Shown: in pieces, positions 55,644 to 64,000 of the stretch | How the letters are laid out: every line of letters begins with the position of its first letter | Numbering within the stretch: the first letter of the stretch is position 1 | Assembly (NCBI RefSeq): GCF_001723605.1 | Contig: NZ_CP017111.1 | Coordinates: 806,001 to 870,000, forward strand | DNA from: Sulfurospirillum halorespirans DSM 13726 | GTDB lineage: Bacteria > Campylobacterota > Campylobacteria > Campylobacterales > Sulfurospirillaceae | Direction of reading: 5' to 3' | DNA length: 64,000 nucleotides | Position numbers and translations under genes: made by a program | The notes under the pieces: model-generated | Databases searched by the model: none | What the model was told of the DNA's origin: nothing | The model's input: the letters and a program-made list of their open reading frames with translations, nothing else

Positions 55644-56866
55644 GAGCATGGCGTTTGGGTGTGGCAGTTTTACTGCCGTTGATGGTGCTCGCAGCTCCCA
55701 ATACGGCGCAAAAAATTGATGAAAAAGCCAAAACACTCCAAGAGAAGCTTCAAACAGAAAAGCAGATTCATGGAAAACTCCAAGACATAGCCAGTGACAT
55801 TGTTGAAGGAGAAAAAGAGATTGAGAAAATCAAAGACAAAATTGAAAATTTAAGCAACACGATTGATGAATCCCAAGAGACTGTGGCTCGCAAATCAGAA
55901 TACCTTGAAAAACTGACCAAAGATACCCAACTGCTCTCTTCACAAAAGAAGGATTTAGAGCAGAAAATCATCAAAATTATTGCAGAAGATTTCTCCTTTT
56001 ATCTGGTTTCAGATAGTGATTATTTGGACAATGAAGATGGTATTTTAGTCGATGAAGTGCTTCAAAAAATGGATACGATTATGCGCAGAGAGTTTGGTAA
56101 ACTCTCTTCTGATTATAAACAAATCAACGATCAAATCTCCTCCCAAAGCCACGAAATTAAGACGATTCATACGGAAATTCAAAGTGCAAAAAGTAAAAAA
56201 GATGAATTAATTTCTTTAGAAAAAAAGCGTGAAAGTTCCATTTTGACGCTCAATGCTAAAAAAGAGAGTTACAAAAAACAGCTCGATGACATTGCCAAAG
56301 AGCGCGATGAAATTCGCACAACGCTGGAGCAACTCAAAATCATTAAAGTGCAAGAAGATACGAAACTTCAAGCTGAAAAAAATGCTGCCAAACGAGACAA
56401 ATCGCCTACAACGGTAGGTGGGAGTGATAATAACATCCGACAAATCGGCTCTTCGTATCAAAACAGTACGGTTAAAAAATATGTGGGAGAGCGCACCATT
56501 GCACCTCTGGATAGTTACAGTGTTAAGCGCAAATTTGGCGACTATGTCGATCCGATTTATAAGATCAAGATTTTCAATGAATCCGTTGTGTTAGCCTCTT
56601 CAACCCCTGATGCAACCGTTAAAAGTGTCCTCAACGGTAAAGTCATTTTTGCCAAAGATACCGCTTCAATGGAAAAGGTGGTTATTATTGAAAATGGCGA
56701 TGAGATTCATACGATTTATGCGCATCTTTCTAAAATTGCTCCTACGATTCAAGTTGGGCAGAAGATTAAAAAAGGGTATGTGATTGGTCGGGTGGATAAC
56801 GATCTCACCTTTGAAGTGACACAGAAGAACTTCCATATTGACCCACTAGAGCTGATTGCAAAGTAA
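55640..56866 (+). CDS. EnvC-like murein hydrolase activator (degenerate M23 domain)
   Basis: A 408-residue periplasmic protein with a signal peptide (to about residue 19), a long coiled coil (about 22-260) and a LytM/M23 domain at the end. The catalytic HLHFE motif of active M23 endopeptidases is here LTFEV, so at least one zinc ligand is missing, as in E. coli EnvC. It would then activate an amidase rather than cut peptidoglycan. This fits its place after FtsEX and the amidase gene at the end of the window. Confidence 0.85.
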   Translation: MRAWRLGVAVLLPLMVLAAPNTAQKIDEKAKTLQEKLQTEKQIHGKLQDIASDIVEGEKEIEKIKDKIENLSNTIDESQETVARKSEYLEKLTKDTQLLSSQKKDLEQKIIKIIAEDFSFYLVSDSDYLDNEDGILVDEVLQKMDTIMRREFGKLSSDYKQINDQISSQSHEIKTIHTEIQSAKSKKDELISLEKKRESSILTLNAKKESYKKQLDDIAKERDEIRTTLEQLKIIKVQEDTKLQAEKNAAKRDKSPTTVGGSDNNIRQIGSSYQNSTVKKYVGERTIAPLDSYSVKRKFGDYVDPIYKIKIFNESVVLASSTPDATVKSVLNGKVIFAKDTASMEKVVIIENGDEIHTIYAHLSKIAPTIQVGQKIKKGYVIGRVDNDLTFEVTQKNFHIDPLELIAK

Positions 56867-56885
56867 CTTTTTAGGTCTTTTAGGG

Positions 56886-56891
56886 TAGAAT
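56886..56891 (+). promoter_or_regulatory. Candidate -10 box of pyrH
   Basis: TAGAAT between the envC-like stop and pyrH; TTTTTAGGTCTTT precedes it. An AGAAAGG ribosome-binding site lies 10 bases before the ATG at 56934. Confidence 0.4.
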
Positions 56892-56912
56892 AAAGAAGTT
56901 TTCTATGCCTAG

Positions 56913-57653
<741 letters not shown>

Positions 57654-57663
57654 GGAAAACAAA

Positions 57664-57879
57664 ATGGAAAGAACAGAAGAAATTACCGCAAGAGCACTAT
57701 CCCTTGTTGGACAAGATCGTTATAGATTGGTGATGATGGTTTCTAAAAGAGCGGATCAGCTTTCAAATGGTGCAGAGCCACTCATTAAAGCAGATAAAAA
57801 CAAACAAAAGTTTACAGACATTGCCCTTCTTGAAATTGCCGAAGGCAAAATTAGATTAGAATCAATTACGGACTTATAG
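57664..57879 (+). CDS. rpoZ: RNA polymerase omega subunit
   Basis: A 71-residue omega subunit beginning MERTEEITARALSLVGQDRY, with RYRLVMMVSKRADQLSNGA corresponding to the conserved region that wraps the beta-prime C-terminus. It helps RNA polymerase assembly and, in other bacteria, ppGpp binding. The neighbour is spoT, a classic pairing. Confidence 0.93.
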   Translation: MERTEEITARALSLVGQDRYRLVMMVSKRADQLSNGAEPLIKADKNKQKFTDIALLEIAEGKIRLESITDL

Positions 57880-57888
57880 TAGCCTATT

Positions 57889-60045
57889 TTGGAAGAGTTA
57901 GTCGAAATTGTTAAAGAGTGTAAACGCTCTGATAAAGCGGTTGAACTCTTATACAAATACATCAAACCAACTGCTAATGTTGAAAAAGCCATTGCTTTTA
58001 CGATAGCCAAACATCAAGGGCAGTATCGTAAAAGCGGTGAAGAGTATGTCATTCACCCTATTCTAGTGTGCGTTTTTGTCGCCTATTTAGGGGGTGATGA
58101 ATCGATGATCGTTGCTGGCTTATTGCATGATGTCGTCGAAGATACCTCCTGTCCAACCGAAGATATCAAAGCGATGTTTGGTGAAGAAGTTGGGCACTTG
58201 GTGGATGGTTTGACAAAGATTGTTGAGATTCGCGATATAGAACTCATTCCTTCGTCCTCCAACGATAAACTGGTCGCTTCAGCCCTGACGTTTCGCAAGA
58301 TGTTGATTGCTTCCATTCGCGATGTACGCGTTTTGGTTGTTAAATTGTGCGATAGATTGCACAATATGCTGACCCTCTCAGCCCTTGATCCTGTCAAACA
58401 GCGTCGTATTGCCGAAGAGACTTTAGTGGTTTATGCCCCTATCGCGCACCGTTTGGGTATCTCTTCGATTAAAAATCTCTTGGAAGATTTTAGCTTTTAC
58501 TATGTCATGCCCAATGAATATAACAAGATCGATGGTTATATCAAAGAGCATGGGCAACAACTTCAACTGCGCCTCAATCACTTTATTTCTAAAATTAAAA
58601 ACCATATGCTTCAAGAGGGATTTATCGAGAGTGATTTTACGATTCAAAAACGTATTAAGCACTACTACTCTATTTATCTTAAAATGCAACGCAAAGGTGT
58701 GACCATTGAAGAGGTTTTGGATCTTTTAGCGATTCGGATTATTGTGCGTACACCGATTGATTGTTACCGTGCGCTTGGTATTGTGCACCAGCATTTTAAA
58801 CCTCTGATTTCACGCTTTAAAGATTATATTGCGATTCCAAAAGAGAATGGGTATCAGACGATTCATACAACCGTCTTTGATGATAAGTCCATTGTTGAGT
58901 CGCAAATACGAACCTATGATATGAATAAAACAGCAGAGTATGGCGTAGCCGCGCACTGGAAGTACAAATCAGGCGGACTCAATCCAAAACTCGATTGGCT
59001 CAATGATCTGAACAACCAAAATGAAGATATTGAAAATATTGAAGATTTTTATGCGATTGCCAAAGATAATCTCTACAGCGAAGATATTGCCGTCTTTTCC
59101 CCTAAAGGTGACATTTTTACATTACCACGAGGCGCCACGGTTTTAGACTTTGCGTACGAAGTGCATACCGAAGTAGGGACTTACGCGGATGAAGCGTATG
59201 TGAATAAACAAAAAGTTCCCCTTTTAAGCGAGCTTAAAAACGGTGACATCGTTCGCATCGTCACCTCCAAAGAGCCAAAATACCGATGCAGTTGGGTCAA
59301 TAGCGTCAAAACAGGAAAAGCAAAAAGTACGATTCAAGCGAATTGTCGTCAAAAGATTAAAGAGATTAACCATAAAGTGGCGATTAAGATTCTTTCTCAT
59401 GCGTTTGGCGTGGCGGAAAATAAAGTAGAAGCGTGGGTAGAACAAGAACATGCAACGAAAAAAATCTTTAAAATCGCAACCGATTCGATCTATTTGCAAG
59501 ATGTCTCCAATACCCTAAAACTGTATGCTATGCAAGACACTTTGCTCTTTCCACTGCTTAAAAAAGATCGTTATCACATTAAAAAGCAGAAGTTTGAAAA
59601 CATTGTAATTTATTCCAATCATCACATTGCCAACGTCTATTTTGACTACTGTTGTCATCCTAAACGAGGCGATGACATCGTTGGATTTAAAAAAGGCAAT
59701 GATGTTTTTGTGCATCACAAACTGTGTGAACGTGCTGCGAGCTTGATGGAAGAGAGTGAACCAATGGTCTTTGTAAAATGGACGAAAGAAGCGCCCGATC
59801 GTTACAAACTCATTGTAAGTTTAGAGAATAAAAAAGGCTCTTTAGCCTCATTTTTAGCTTATTTGGCTAAAATGCAGATCAATTTGGTGACCATAGAGCT
59901 TGGAAAAGCCGAAGATGAGGGACATGCAGACTATTTTGAGATGATTTTAGAACTGCCTGACAAAAATGTGAATGCAGTGCGTGAGAACCTCAAAGGAAAA
60001 TACCGCGTGATCGAATTTGTTTCGGTCAATGATGCTTATAAATAA
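57889..60045 (+). CDS. spoT: Bifunctional (p)ppGpp synthetase/hydrolase (Rsh)
   Basis: A 718-residue RelA/SpoT homologue. The HD hydrolase domain contains GLLHDVVEDTSCPTED; the synthetase domain contains RFKDYIAIPKENGYQT, whose RxKD is the charge signature of bifunctional enzymes; then TGS (AVFSPKGDIFTLPRGATVL) and a C-terminal ACT domain (KLIVSLENKKGSLASFL). The start is a TTG at 57889, ten bases after rpoZ; no ATG or GTG in frame precedes the conserved region. Sole Rsh expected in this lineage. Confidence 0.93.
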   Translation: MEELVEIVKECKRSDKAVELLYKYIKPTANVEKAIAFTIAKHQGQYRKSGEEYVIHPILVCVFVAYLGGDESMIVAGLLHDVVEDTSCPTEDIKAMFGEEVGHLVDGLTKIVEIRDIELIPSSSNDKLVASALTFRKMLIASIRDVRVLVVKLCDRLHNMLTLSALDPVKQRRIAEETLVVYAPIAHRLGISSIKNLLEDFSFYYVMPNEYNKIDGYIKEHGQQLQLRLNHFISKIKNHMLQEGFIESDFTIQKRIKHYYSIYLKMQRKGVTIEEVLDLLAIRIIVRTPIDCYRALGIVHQHFKPLISRFKDYIAIPKENGYQTIHTTVFDDKSIVESQIRTYDMNKTAEYGVAAHWKYKSGGLNPKLDWLNDLNNQNEDIENIEDFYAIAKDNLYSEDIAVFSPKGDIFTLPRGATVLDFAYEVHTEVGTYADEAYVNKQKVPLLSELKNGDIVRIVTSKEPKYRCSWVNSVKTGKAKSTIQANCRQKIKEINHKVAIKILSHAFGVAENKVEAWVEQEHATKKIFKIATDSIYLQDVSNTLKLYAMQDTLLFPLLKKDRYHIKKQKFENIVIYSNHHIANVYFDYCCHPKRGDDIVGFKKGNDVFVHHKLCERAASLMEESEPMVFVKWTKEAPDRYKLIVSLENKKGSLASFLAYLAKMQINLVTIELGKAEDEGHADYFEMILELPDKNVNAVRENLKGKYRVIEFVSVNDAYK

Positions 60046-60066
60046 TCGAAGAAGGAAATAAGAGAT

Positions 60067-61278
60067 ATGGATATGCGGATTCAAAATGCGCTTAAAGAGA
60101 TCAAACGAGGCATTAGTGAGATTATTGATGAAGAGCGTATTGGTACATTACTCAAAAATTATTTTGAAAAAGGGGAGACCTTTTTAGTCAAAGCGGGGTT
60201 TGATCCCACTGCTCCTGATCTTCACTTAGGACATACTGTTTTACTTCAAAAAATGGCGCTGCTTCAAAAATTTGGCGCGGTTGTACAATTTTTGATTGGC
60301 GATTTTACAGGGATGATCGGTGATCCGACGGGCAAAAATGAGACACGTAAAAAACTGACACGTGAAGTGGTTTTAGCCAATGCACAAAGCTATAAAGAGC
60401 AAGTTTTTAAAATTTTAGATCCTGCAAAAACCGTTGTGATGTTTAACTCAGAATGGTTAAATTCTCTGGGTGCAAGTGGCTTAATTGAACTGACAACGAC
60501 CTTTAGTGTCGCTCGTATGCTAGAACGTGAAGATTTTGAGAAGCGCTACAAGTCTCAAATGCCTATTTCGATCAGCGAATTTTTATACCCACTGCTTCAA
60601 GGCTATGACAGTGTTGCGATGAAAAGCGACATCGAAATGGGTGGAACCGATCAGAAGTTTAACCTTTTGATGGGACGTCATATGCAACGCACCTACAACA
60701 TCGGCAAAGAACAAGCGGTTATTATGATGCCTCTGCTTGAAGGGCTCGATGGCGTCAATAAAATGAGTAAATCGCTTGGCAATTACATTGGTGTAACAGA
60801 TATCCCAAGCGAGATGTTTGGGAAGATGCTGAGCATCAGTGATGAATTGATGTGGCGTTACTATGAACTACTCAGTACCAAAAGTTTAGAAGAGATTGCG
60901 CTCCTTAAAAACGAGGTCGAATCTGGCTCTGTGCATCCAAAACATGCCAAAGAGATGATCGCGTTAGAAATCATTGAGCGCTACCATGGCAAAGTAGAAG
61001 CACTCGAAGCCAAAGCGGAGTTTGATCGAGTTCACTCTCAAAATGAGATTCCAACCGATATTGAAACCTTTACATGTAACGAGTCTCCGATTTGGATCGC
61101 TAAAGCTTTGGTGGATTGTGGACTTGAGATTTCAACGTCTCAAGCCAGACGTGACATCAAGCAAGGTGCTGTCAAACTGGATCAAGAAAAAGTAGACGAT
61201 GAACAATTGCAACTGGAATGTGGAGAATACATTCTGCAAGTTGGTAAGCGAAAATTTGCTCGATTAAAGGTGCAATAA
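60067..61278 (+). CDS. tyrS: Tyrosyl-tRNA synthetase
   Basis: A 403-residue class I synthetase: the HIGH-like motif HLGH at residues 53-56, KMSKS within [11 protein letters not shown] near residue 235, and a C-terminal S4 RNA-binding domain ([15 protein letters not shown]). An AAGAAGGA ribosome-binding site precedes the ATG. A palindrome copy at 61069 encodes FTCN just before the S4 domain, a likely linker. Its stop overlaps the next ATG (TAATG). Confidence 0.96.
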   Translation: MDMRIQNALKEIKRGISEIIDEERIGTLLKNYFEKGETFLVKAGFDPTAPDLHLGHTVLLQKMALLQKFGAVVQFLIGDFTGMIGDPTGKNETRKKLTREVVLANAQSYKEQVFKILDPAKTVVMFNSEWLNSLGASGLIELTTTFSVARMLEREDFEKRYKSQMPISISEFLYPLLQGYDSVAMKSDIEMGGTDQKFNLLMGRHMQRTYNIGKEQAVIMMPLLEGLDGVNKMSKSLGNYIGVTDIPSEMFGKMLSISDELMWRYYELLSTKSLEEIALLKNEVESGSVHPKHAKEMIALEIIERYHGKVEALEAKAEFDRVHSQNEIPTDIETFTCNESPIWIAKALVDCGLEISTSQARRDIKQGAVKLDQEKVDDEQLQLECGEYILQVGKRKFARLKVQ

Positions 61279-62375
61279 TGGCATTTAACCCTCTCAAAAT
61301 TGGCAAATACACCCTTGAATATCCTATCATTCAAGGCGGTATGGGACTCGGTATCAGCTGGGATAAACTTGCTGGAACAGTGAGTTTAGAAGGCGGTTTG
61401 GGTGTCATTAGCTCTGTTGGAACAGGCTATTATGAAAATACACATTTTAGTAAGAAAAATATCAATACACGCCCTTTTGAAACAGAGAATTTTTACTCAA
61501 AAGAGGCATTAACCGCGATTGTGAACAATGCGCGCAAAATTTGTGGATCAAAACCACTGGCGATGAATATTCTCTACGCAATTAACGATTATGAGCGTGT
61601 CATTAAAGACTCGTGCGAAGCAGGCGTTGATATTATTATCACAGGAGCTGGACTCCCCACCAATATGCCCGAATTTACCGCAGATTATCCTGATGTGGCT
61701 TTAGTCCCGATTGTCTCTTCGGCTAAAGCGCTTAAAATTATCTGTAAACGCTGGACGCAACGTTATAACCGACTTCCTGATGCTATCGTCGTTGAAGGCC
61801 CTTTGAGTGGCGGACACCAAGGGTTTACCTATGAGCAATGCGCTATGGAAGAGTATCAGCTTGAAAATTTGATTGCTCCTATTAAAGAAGAGATCAAAGC
61901 GTGGGGCGATTTTCCACTCATTGCCGCTGGAGGTATTTGGGATCACAACGACATTTTGAAAGTCATGGCACTCGGTGCGGATGGCGTTCAAATGGGAACC
62001 CGTTTTATTGGAACCCATGAGTGTGATGCGGCTCAAAATTTTAAAGAAGTTTTACTCAAAGCGCATAAAGAAGATATTCAACTCTTTAAATCCCCCGTTG
62101 GCTACCCAGCGCGAGGGGTAAGAACCAATCTTATTCAGATGGTCGAGAAAAGAGAAGGACCTCCTATTCGCTGTATCAGTAACTGTGTCAGCCCCTGTCA
62201 CAGAGGACAAGAAGCTAAAGCCGTAGGTTACTGCATTGCCGATAGTTTGAGTGACGCCTACATGGGAAAATTAGAGACAGGGCTCTTTTTTACAGGAGCC
62301 AATGGCTATAAACTCAATGAAATTATTAGTGTAAAAGAACTTATTGCAAAGCTGGTACATGGGGAAGCAAATTAG
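61278..62375 (+). CDS. Nitronate monooxygenase-like flavoprotein
   Basis: A 365-residue FMN enzyme of the 2-nitropropane dioxygenase family. N-terminal PIIQGGMGLGISW, the phosphate-binding AAGGIWDHNDILK and GADGVQMGTRFIGT, and GPLSGGHQGF, where the histidine corresponds to the catalytic base of nitronate monooxygenases. A C-terminal cysteine cluster (RCISNCVSPCHRGQ) is unusual. Detoxification of nitronates or a related enoyl reductase role is possible. Confidence 0.85.
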   Translation: MAFNPLKIGKYTLEYPIIQGGMGLGISWDKLAGTVSLEGGLGVISSVGTGYYENTHFSKKNINTRPFETENFYSKEALTAIVNNARKICGSKPLAMNILYAINDYERVIKDSCEAGVDIIITGAGLPTNMPEFTADYPDVALVPIVSSAKALKIICKRWTQRYNRLPDAIVVEGPLSGGHQGFTYEQCAMEEYQLENLIAPIKEEIKAWGDFPLIAAGGIWDHNDILKVMALGADGVQMGTRFIGTHECDAAQNFKEVLLKAHKEDIQLFKSPVGYPARGVRTNLIQMVEKREGPPIRCISNCVSPCHRGQEAKAVGYCIADSLSDAYMGKLETGLFFTGANGYKLNEIISVKELIAKLVHGEAN

Positions 62376-64000
62376 AGCATTTTTTGTTTTACTGTTGATG
62401 TGTGGTGCTCTTTTGGGAGCACCCAATTACATGCAACAGCTAGAGCAATACGATGCCCAAATGAAAAATGCAAATAACGATGAGATGTTGCGTGTCTTTC
62501 ATGGACTTAAGGCGATCTATATTCAAGCGATTATTGGAAGCGATGATGCGCTTAAAAAAGAGACCTTAGAACGCCTTATTAAAACAGCAAAACTCCTTAA
62601 ACTGGATGCTTCCAAGTATGAATCTGAACTTGCCACAATGAGTAAAGGCAGTCAAAAAACAGCCCCTTCAAAGCCACTGATTCCCCCACCTGCGGCGGAA
62701 GAGAGTTTTGCAGACTCTAGCAGTAGCCCTAAAAACACAACTGCCCCTGTCGTTTCTGCCTTTCCTCCTGAAAAAGAGAGCCGCGTGAGTGCTCAGCCTG
62801 CAACAACGCAGGTCGCTTCCACGCTACCTAAAAACTATAATGGCAAAAATGTACTGCACCATGTCAAAACCAGTGAAGAGGAGATCGTGCTTGATTTTGG
62901 CTCTGCGGTTACTGAGAATAGTGTCAAGATTTTTGTTCTTAAAAGTGCAGATAGCTATAAAAAAATTATCGATATTCCTGCCATTATTATGAATGCTCCT
63001 TTAACCATTGCAACTCCTAAGAAATTGCAAAATCTACGCATCAGTCAGTACAATACCAATACGATCCGCATTATTTTAGATGCTCCAAGTGCCTTTGAGA
63101 CGTATGTAAGTGTGCTGGATAATCAAGTGATTTTATCGCTCGATAAAAAACCAATTTTGCGTGAGAAGAGAATCATAGCACCAACGGCAGAAGCCCCTAA
63201 AAAAGTTCCTGTTGTGGCAACTGTTCCTGAGCCTTCTTCCAAATCGTATACGGCTGCAACTTCTGCTGTTCCTGTAGAGCCAGTTCTTGTGCCCAGTAAA
63301 GCCTCCAATAAAAAAGGGGTGAAACGAGATAAAACGATCGTGATTGATGCGGGGCATGGTGGTAAAGATGCAGGTGCGATTGGGTATAAGCAACGCATGG
63401 AAAAGCATCTGGTGCTTGATATGGCGCTGCAGCTTGGAAAAGAGCTCAAATCTCGTGGATATAAAGTCTATTATACCCGTCAAAGAGATGAGTTTATCAA
63501 CCTACGGGATCGTACCAAAGTCGCCAATGATAAAAATGCCGACCTGTTTGTTTCCCTGCACGCCAATGCAGCCCCGACGGAAGCAAAAAAACTCTCTATG
63601 AAAGGCTTAGAGACCTTCTTTCTCTCTCCCGATCGTTCAGAGCGTTCTAAAAACGTCGCTGCTTTAGAGAACCAATCGGATATGGAAGAGATGGATTTTT
63701 ACTCCAAAGAGACCTTTCTCAATGTCTTTAATCGTGAAAAGATAGTGCTCTCCAATAAAATCGCGATAGATGTGCAATCGAGTATGCTCAAAAGTGTGCG
63801 CAAAAAGTACAGTGTGGAAGATGGCGGTGTCAGAGAAGCGCCATTTTGGGTCTTAGTAGGCGCTACGATGCCTTCCGTTTTGGTGGAATTAGGCTACATC
63901 AGCAACCCTGAAGAGTCCGATAATATGTTCAATCCTCAGTACCAAAGGCATTTGGTTGATGGTATTAGCGATGGAATTGATCAGTATTACGCTAACAATC
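62359..64000 (+). CDS. N-acetylmuramoyl-L-alanine amidase (AmiC-like), 3' end outside window
   Basis: The frame is open from the ATG at 62359 to the window edge (about 547 codons). Signal peptide (AFFVLLLMCGALLGAP), a helical region, a Pro-rich linker, an AMIN-like domain (LDFGSAVTENSVKIFVL), and the Amidase_3 domain from about residue 330: VIDAGHGGKDAGAIG with zinc histidine and glutamate, then SLHANAAPTE and SVLVELGYISNPEE with the catalytic glutamate. It cleaves peptide side chains from septal peptidoglycan and is the expected client of the EnvC-like protein. The start overlaps the preceding stop by 17 bases. Confidence 0.92.
   Translation, partial: MGKQIRAFFVLLLMCGALLGAPNYMQQLEQYDAQMKNANNDEMLRVFHGLKAIYIQAIIGSDDALKKETLERLIKTAKLLKLDASKYESELATMSKGSQKTAPSKPLIPPPAAEESFADSSSSPKNTTAPVVSAFPPEKESRVSAQPATTQVASTLPKNYNGKNVLHHVKTSEEEIVLDFGSAVTENSVKIFVLKSADSYKKIIDIPAIIMNAPLTIATPKKLQNLRISQYNTNTIRIILDAPSAFETYVSVLDNQVILSLDKKPILREKRIIAPTAEAPKKVPVVATVPEPSSKSYTAATSAVPVEPVLVPSKASNKKGVKRDKTIVIDAGHGGKDAGAIGYKQRMEKHLVLDMALQLGKELKSRGYKVYYTRQRDEFINLRDRTKVANDKNADLFVSLHANAAPTEAKKLSMKGLETFFLSPDRSERSKNVAALENQSDMEEMDFYSKETFLNVFNREKIVLSNKIAIDVQSSMLKSVRKKYSVEDGGVREAPFWVLVGATMPSVLVELGYISNPEESDNMFNPQYQRHLVDGISDGIDQYYANN

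Overview
The window reads as chromosome of a Campylobacterota (Epsilonproteobacteria) species, most probably a Sulfurospirillum-like free-living relative of Campylobacter. The evidence is gene order and protein family. The block aroA-ispH-rpsA-(small membrane protein)-serA at the left and the block rodA / pseudouridine synthase / FlpA-like lipoprotein / trmB / ftsE / ftsX / envC-like / pyrH / rpoZ / spoT / tyrS / nitronate monooxygenase-like / amidase at the right match, from memory, the Campylobacter jejuni order around Cj0891-Cj0895 and Cj1269-Cj1282. A FlgS-type kinase sits beside a class V aminotransferase as in Campylobacter. Coding density is very high, with many 1-17 base overlaps and no gene-free stretch above 300 bases.

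Layout. 1-5970: aromatic amino acid, isoprenoid, ribosomal S1 and serine genes, closed by a clear terminator. 6100-11570: an efflux operon (outer-membrane factor, adaptor, and an RND pump encoded as two separate half-genes). 11552-14954: a small HTH regulator with a coupled 55-residue protein, then efp, a DJ-1/PfpI protein and a chemoreceptor. 14951-17899: a MutS homologue with a C-terminal HNH nuclease domain (MutS7 / octocoral mtMutS type). 18001-21293: DUF2721, a CvfB-like S1 protein, a YhiN-like flavoprotein and a lipoprotein hydrolase. 21244-29039: a large autotransporter, a diguanylate cyclase, HemJ, CowN, a HEPN-MNT toxin-antitoxin pair and an EAL protein. 29070-36740: esterase, old-yellow-enzyme reductase and a CmeABC-like efflux operon whose pump gene carries a frameshift. 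36851-39645: PAS protein, Cache chemoreceptor and a FlxA-like protein. 39682-46060: dnaE behind a structured leader, a small membrane protein, flgS and an aminotransferase. 46047-49580: TrkH/TrkA potassium uptake, an exported protein and a CAU-anticodon tRNA. 49673-64000: cell shape, translation, division, stringent response and amidase genes.

The most striking feature is not a gene. A 12-base palindrome, TTTACATGTAAA, is scattered through the window: I located 15 perfect copies and 31 copies of its 10-base core TTACATGTAA, where chance predicts about 0.06 for an equal-composition sequence. Copies lie in unrelated genes, where they are read as Leu-His-Val or Phe-Thr-Cys-Lys/Asn, and in intergenic gaps, where pairs form hairpins at gene ends. 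The pattern resembles highly iterated palindromes of cyanobacteria or the DNA uptake sequences of Neisseria and Haemophilus. I know of no description of it in this group.

Functionally, the right end groups most of the FtsEX-EnvC-amidase septal peptidoglycan pathway (ftsE, ftsX, an EnvC-like activator lacking an expected zinc-ligand motif, and the amidase at the window edge). The middle combines two efflux systems, sensing (three GGDEF/EAL or PAS proteins, two chemoreceptors) and stress functions. All assignments are from reading the sequence; no database search was run.
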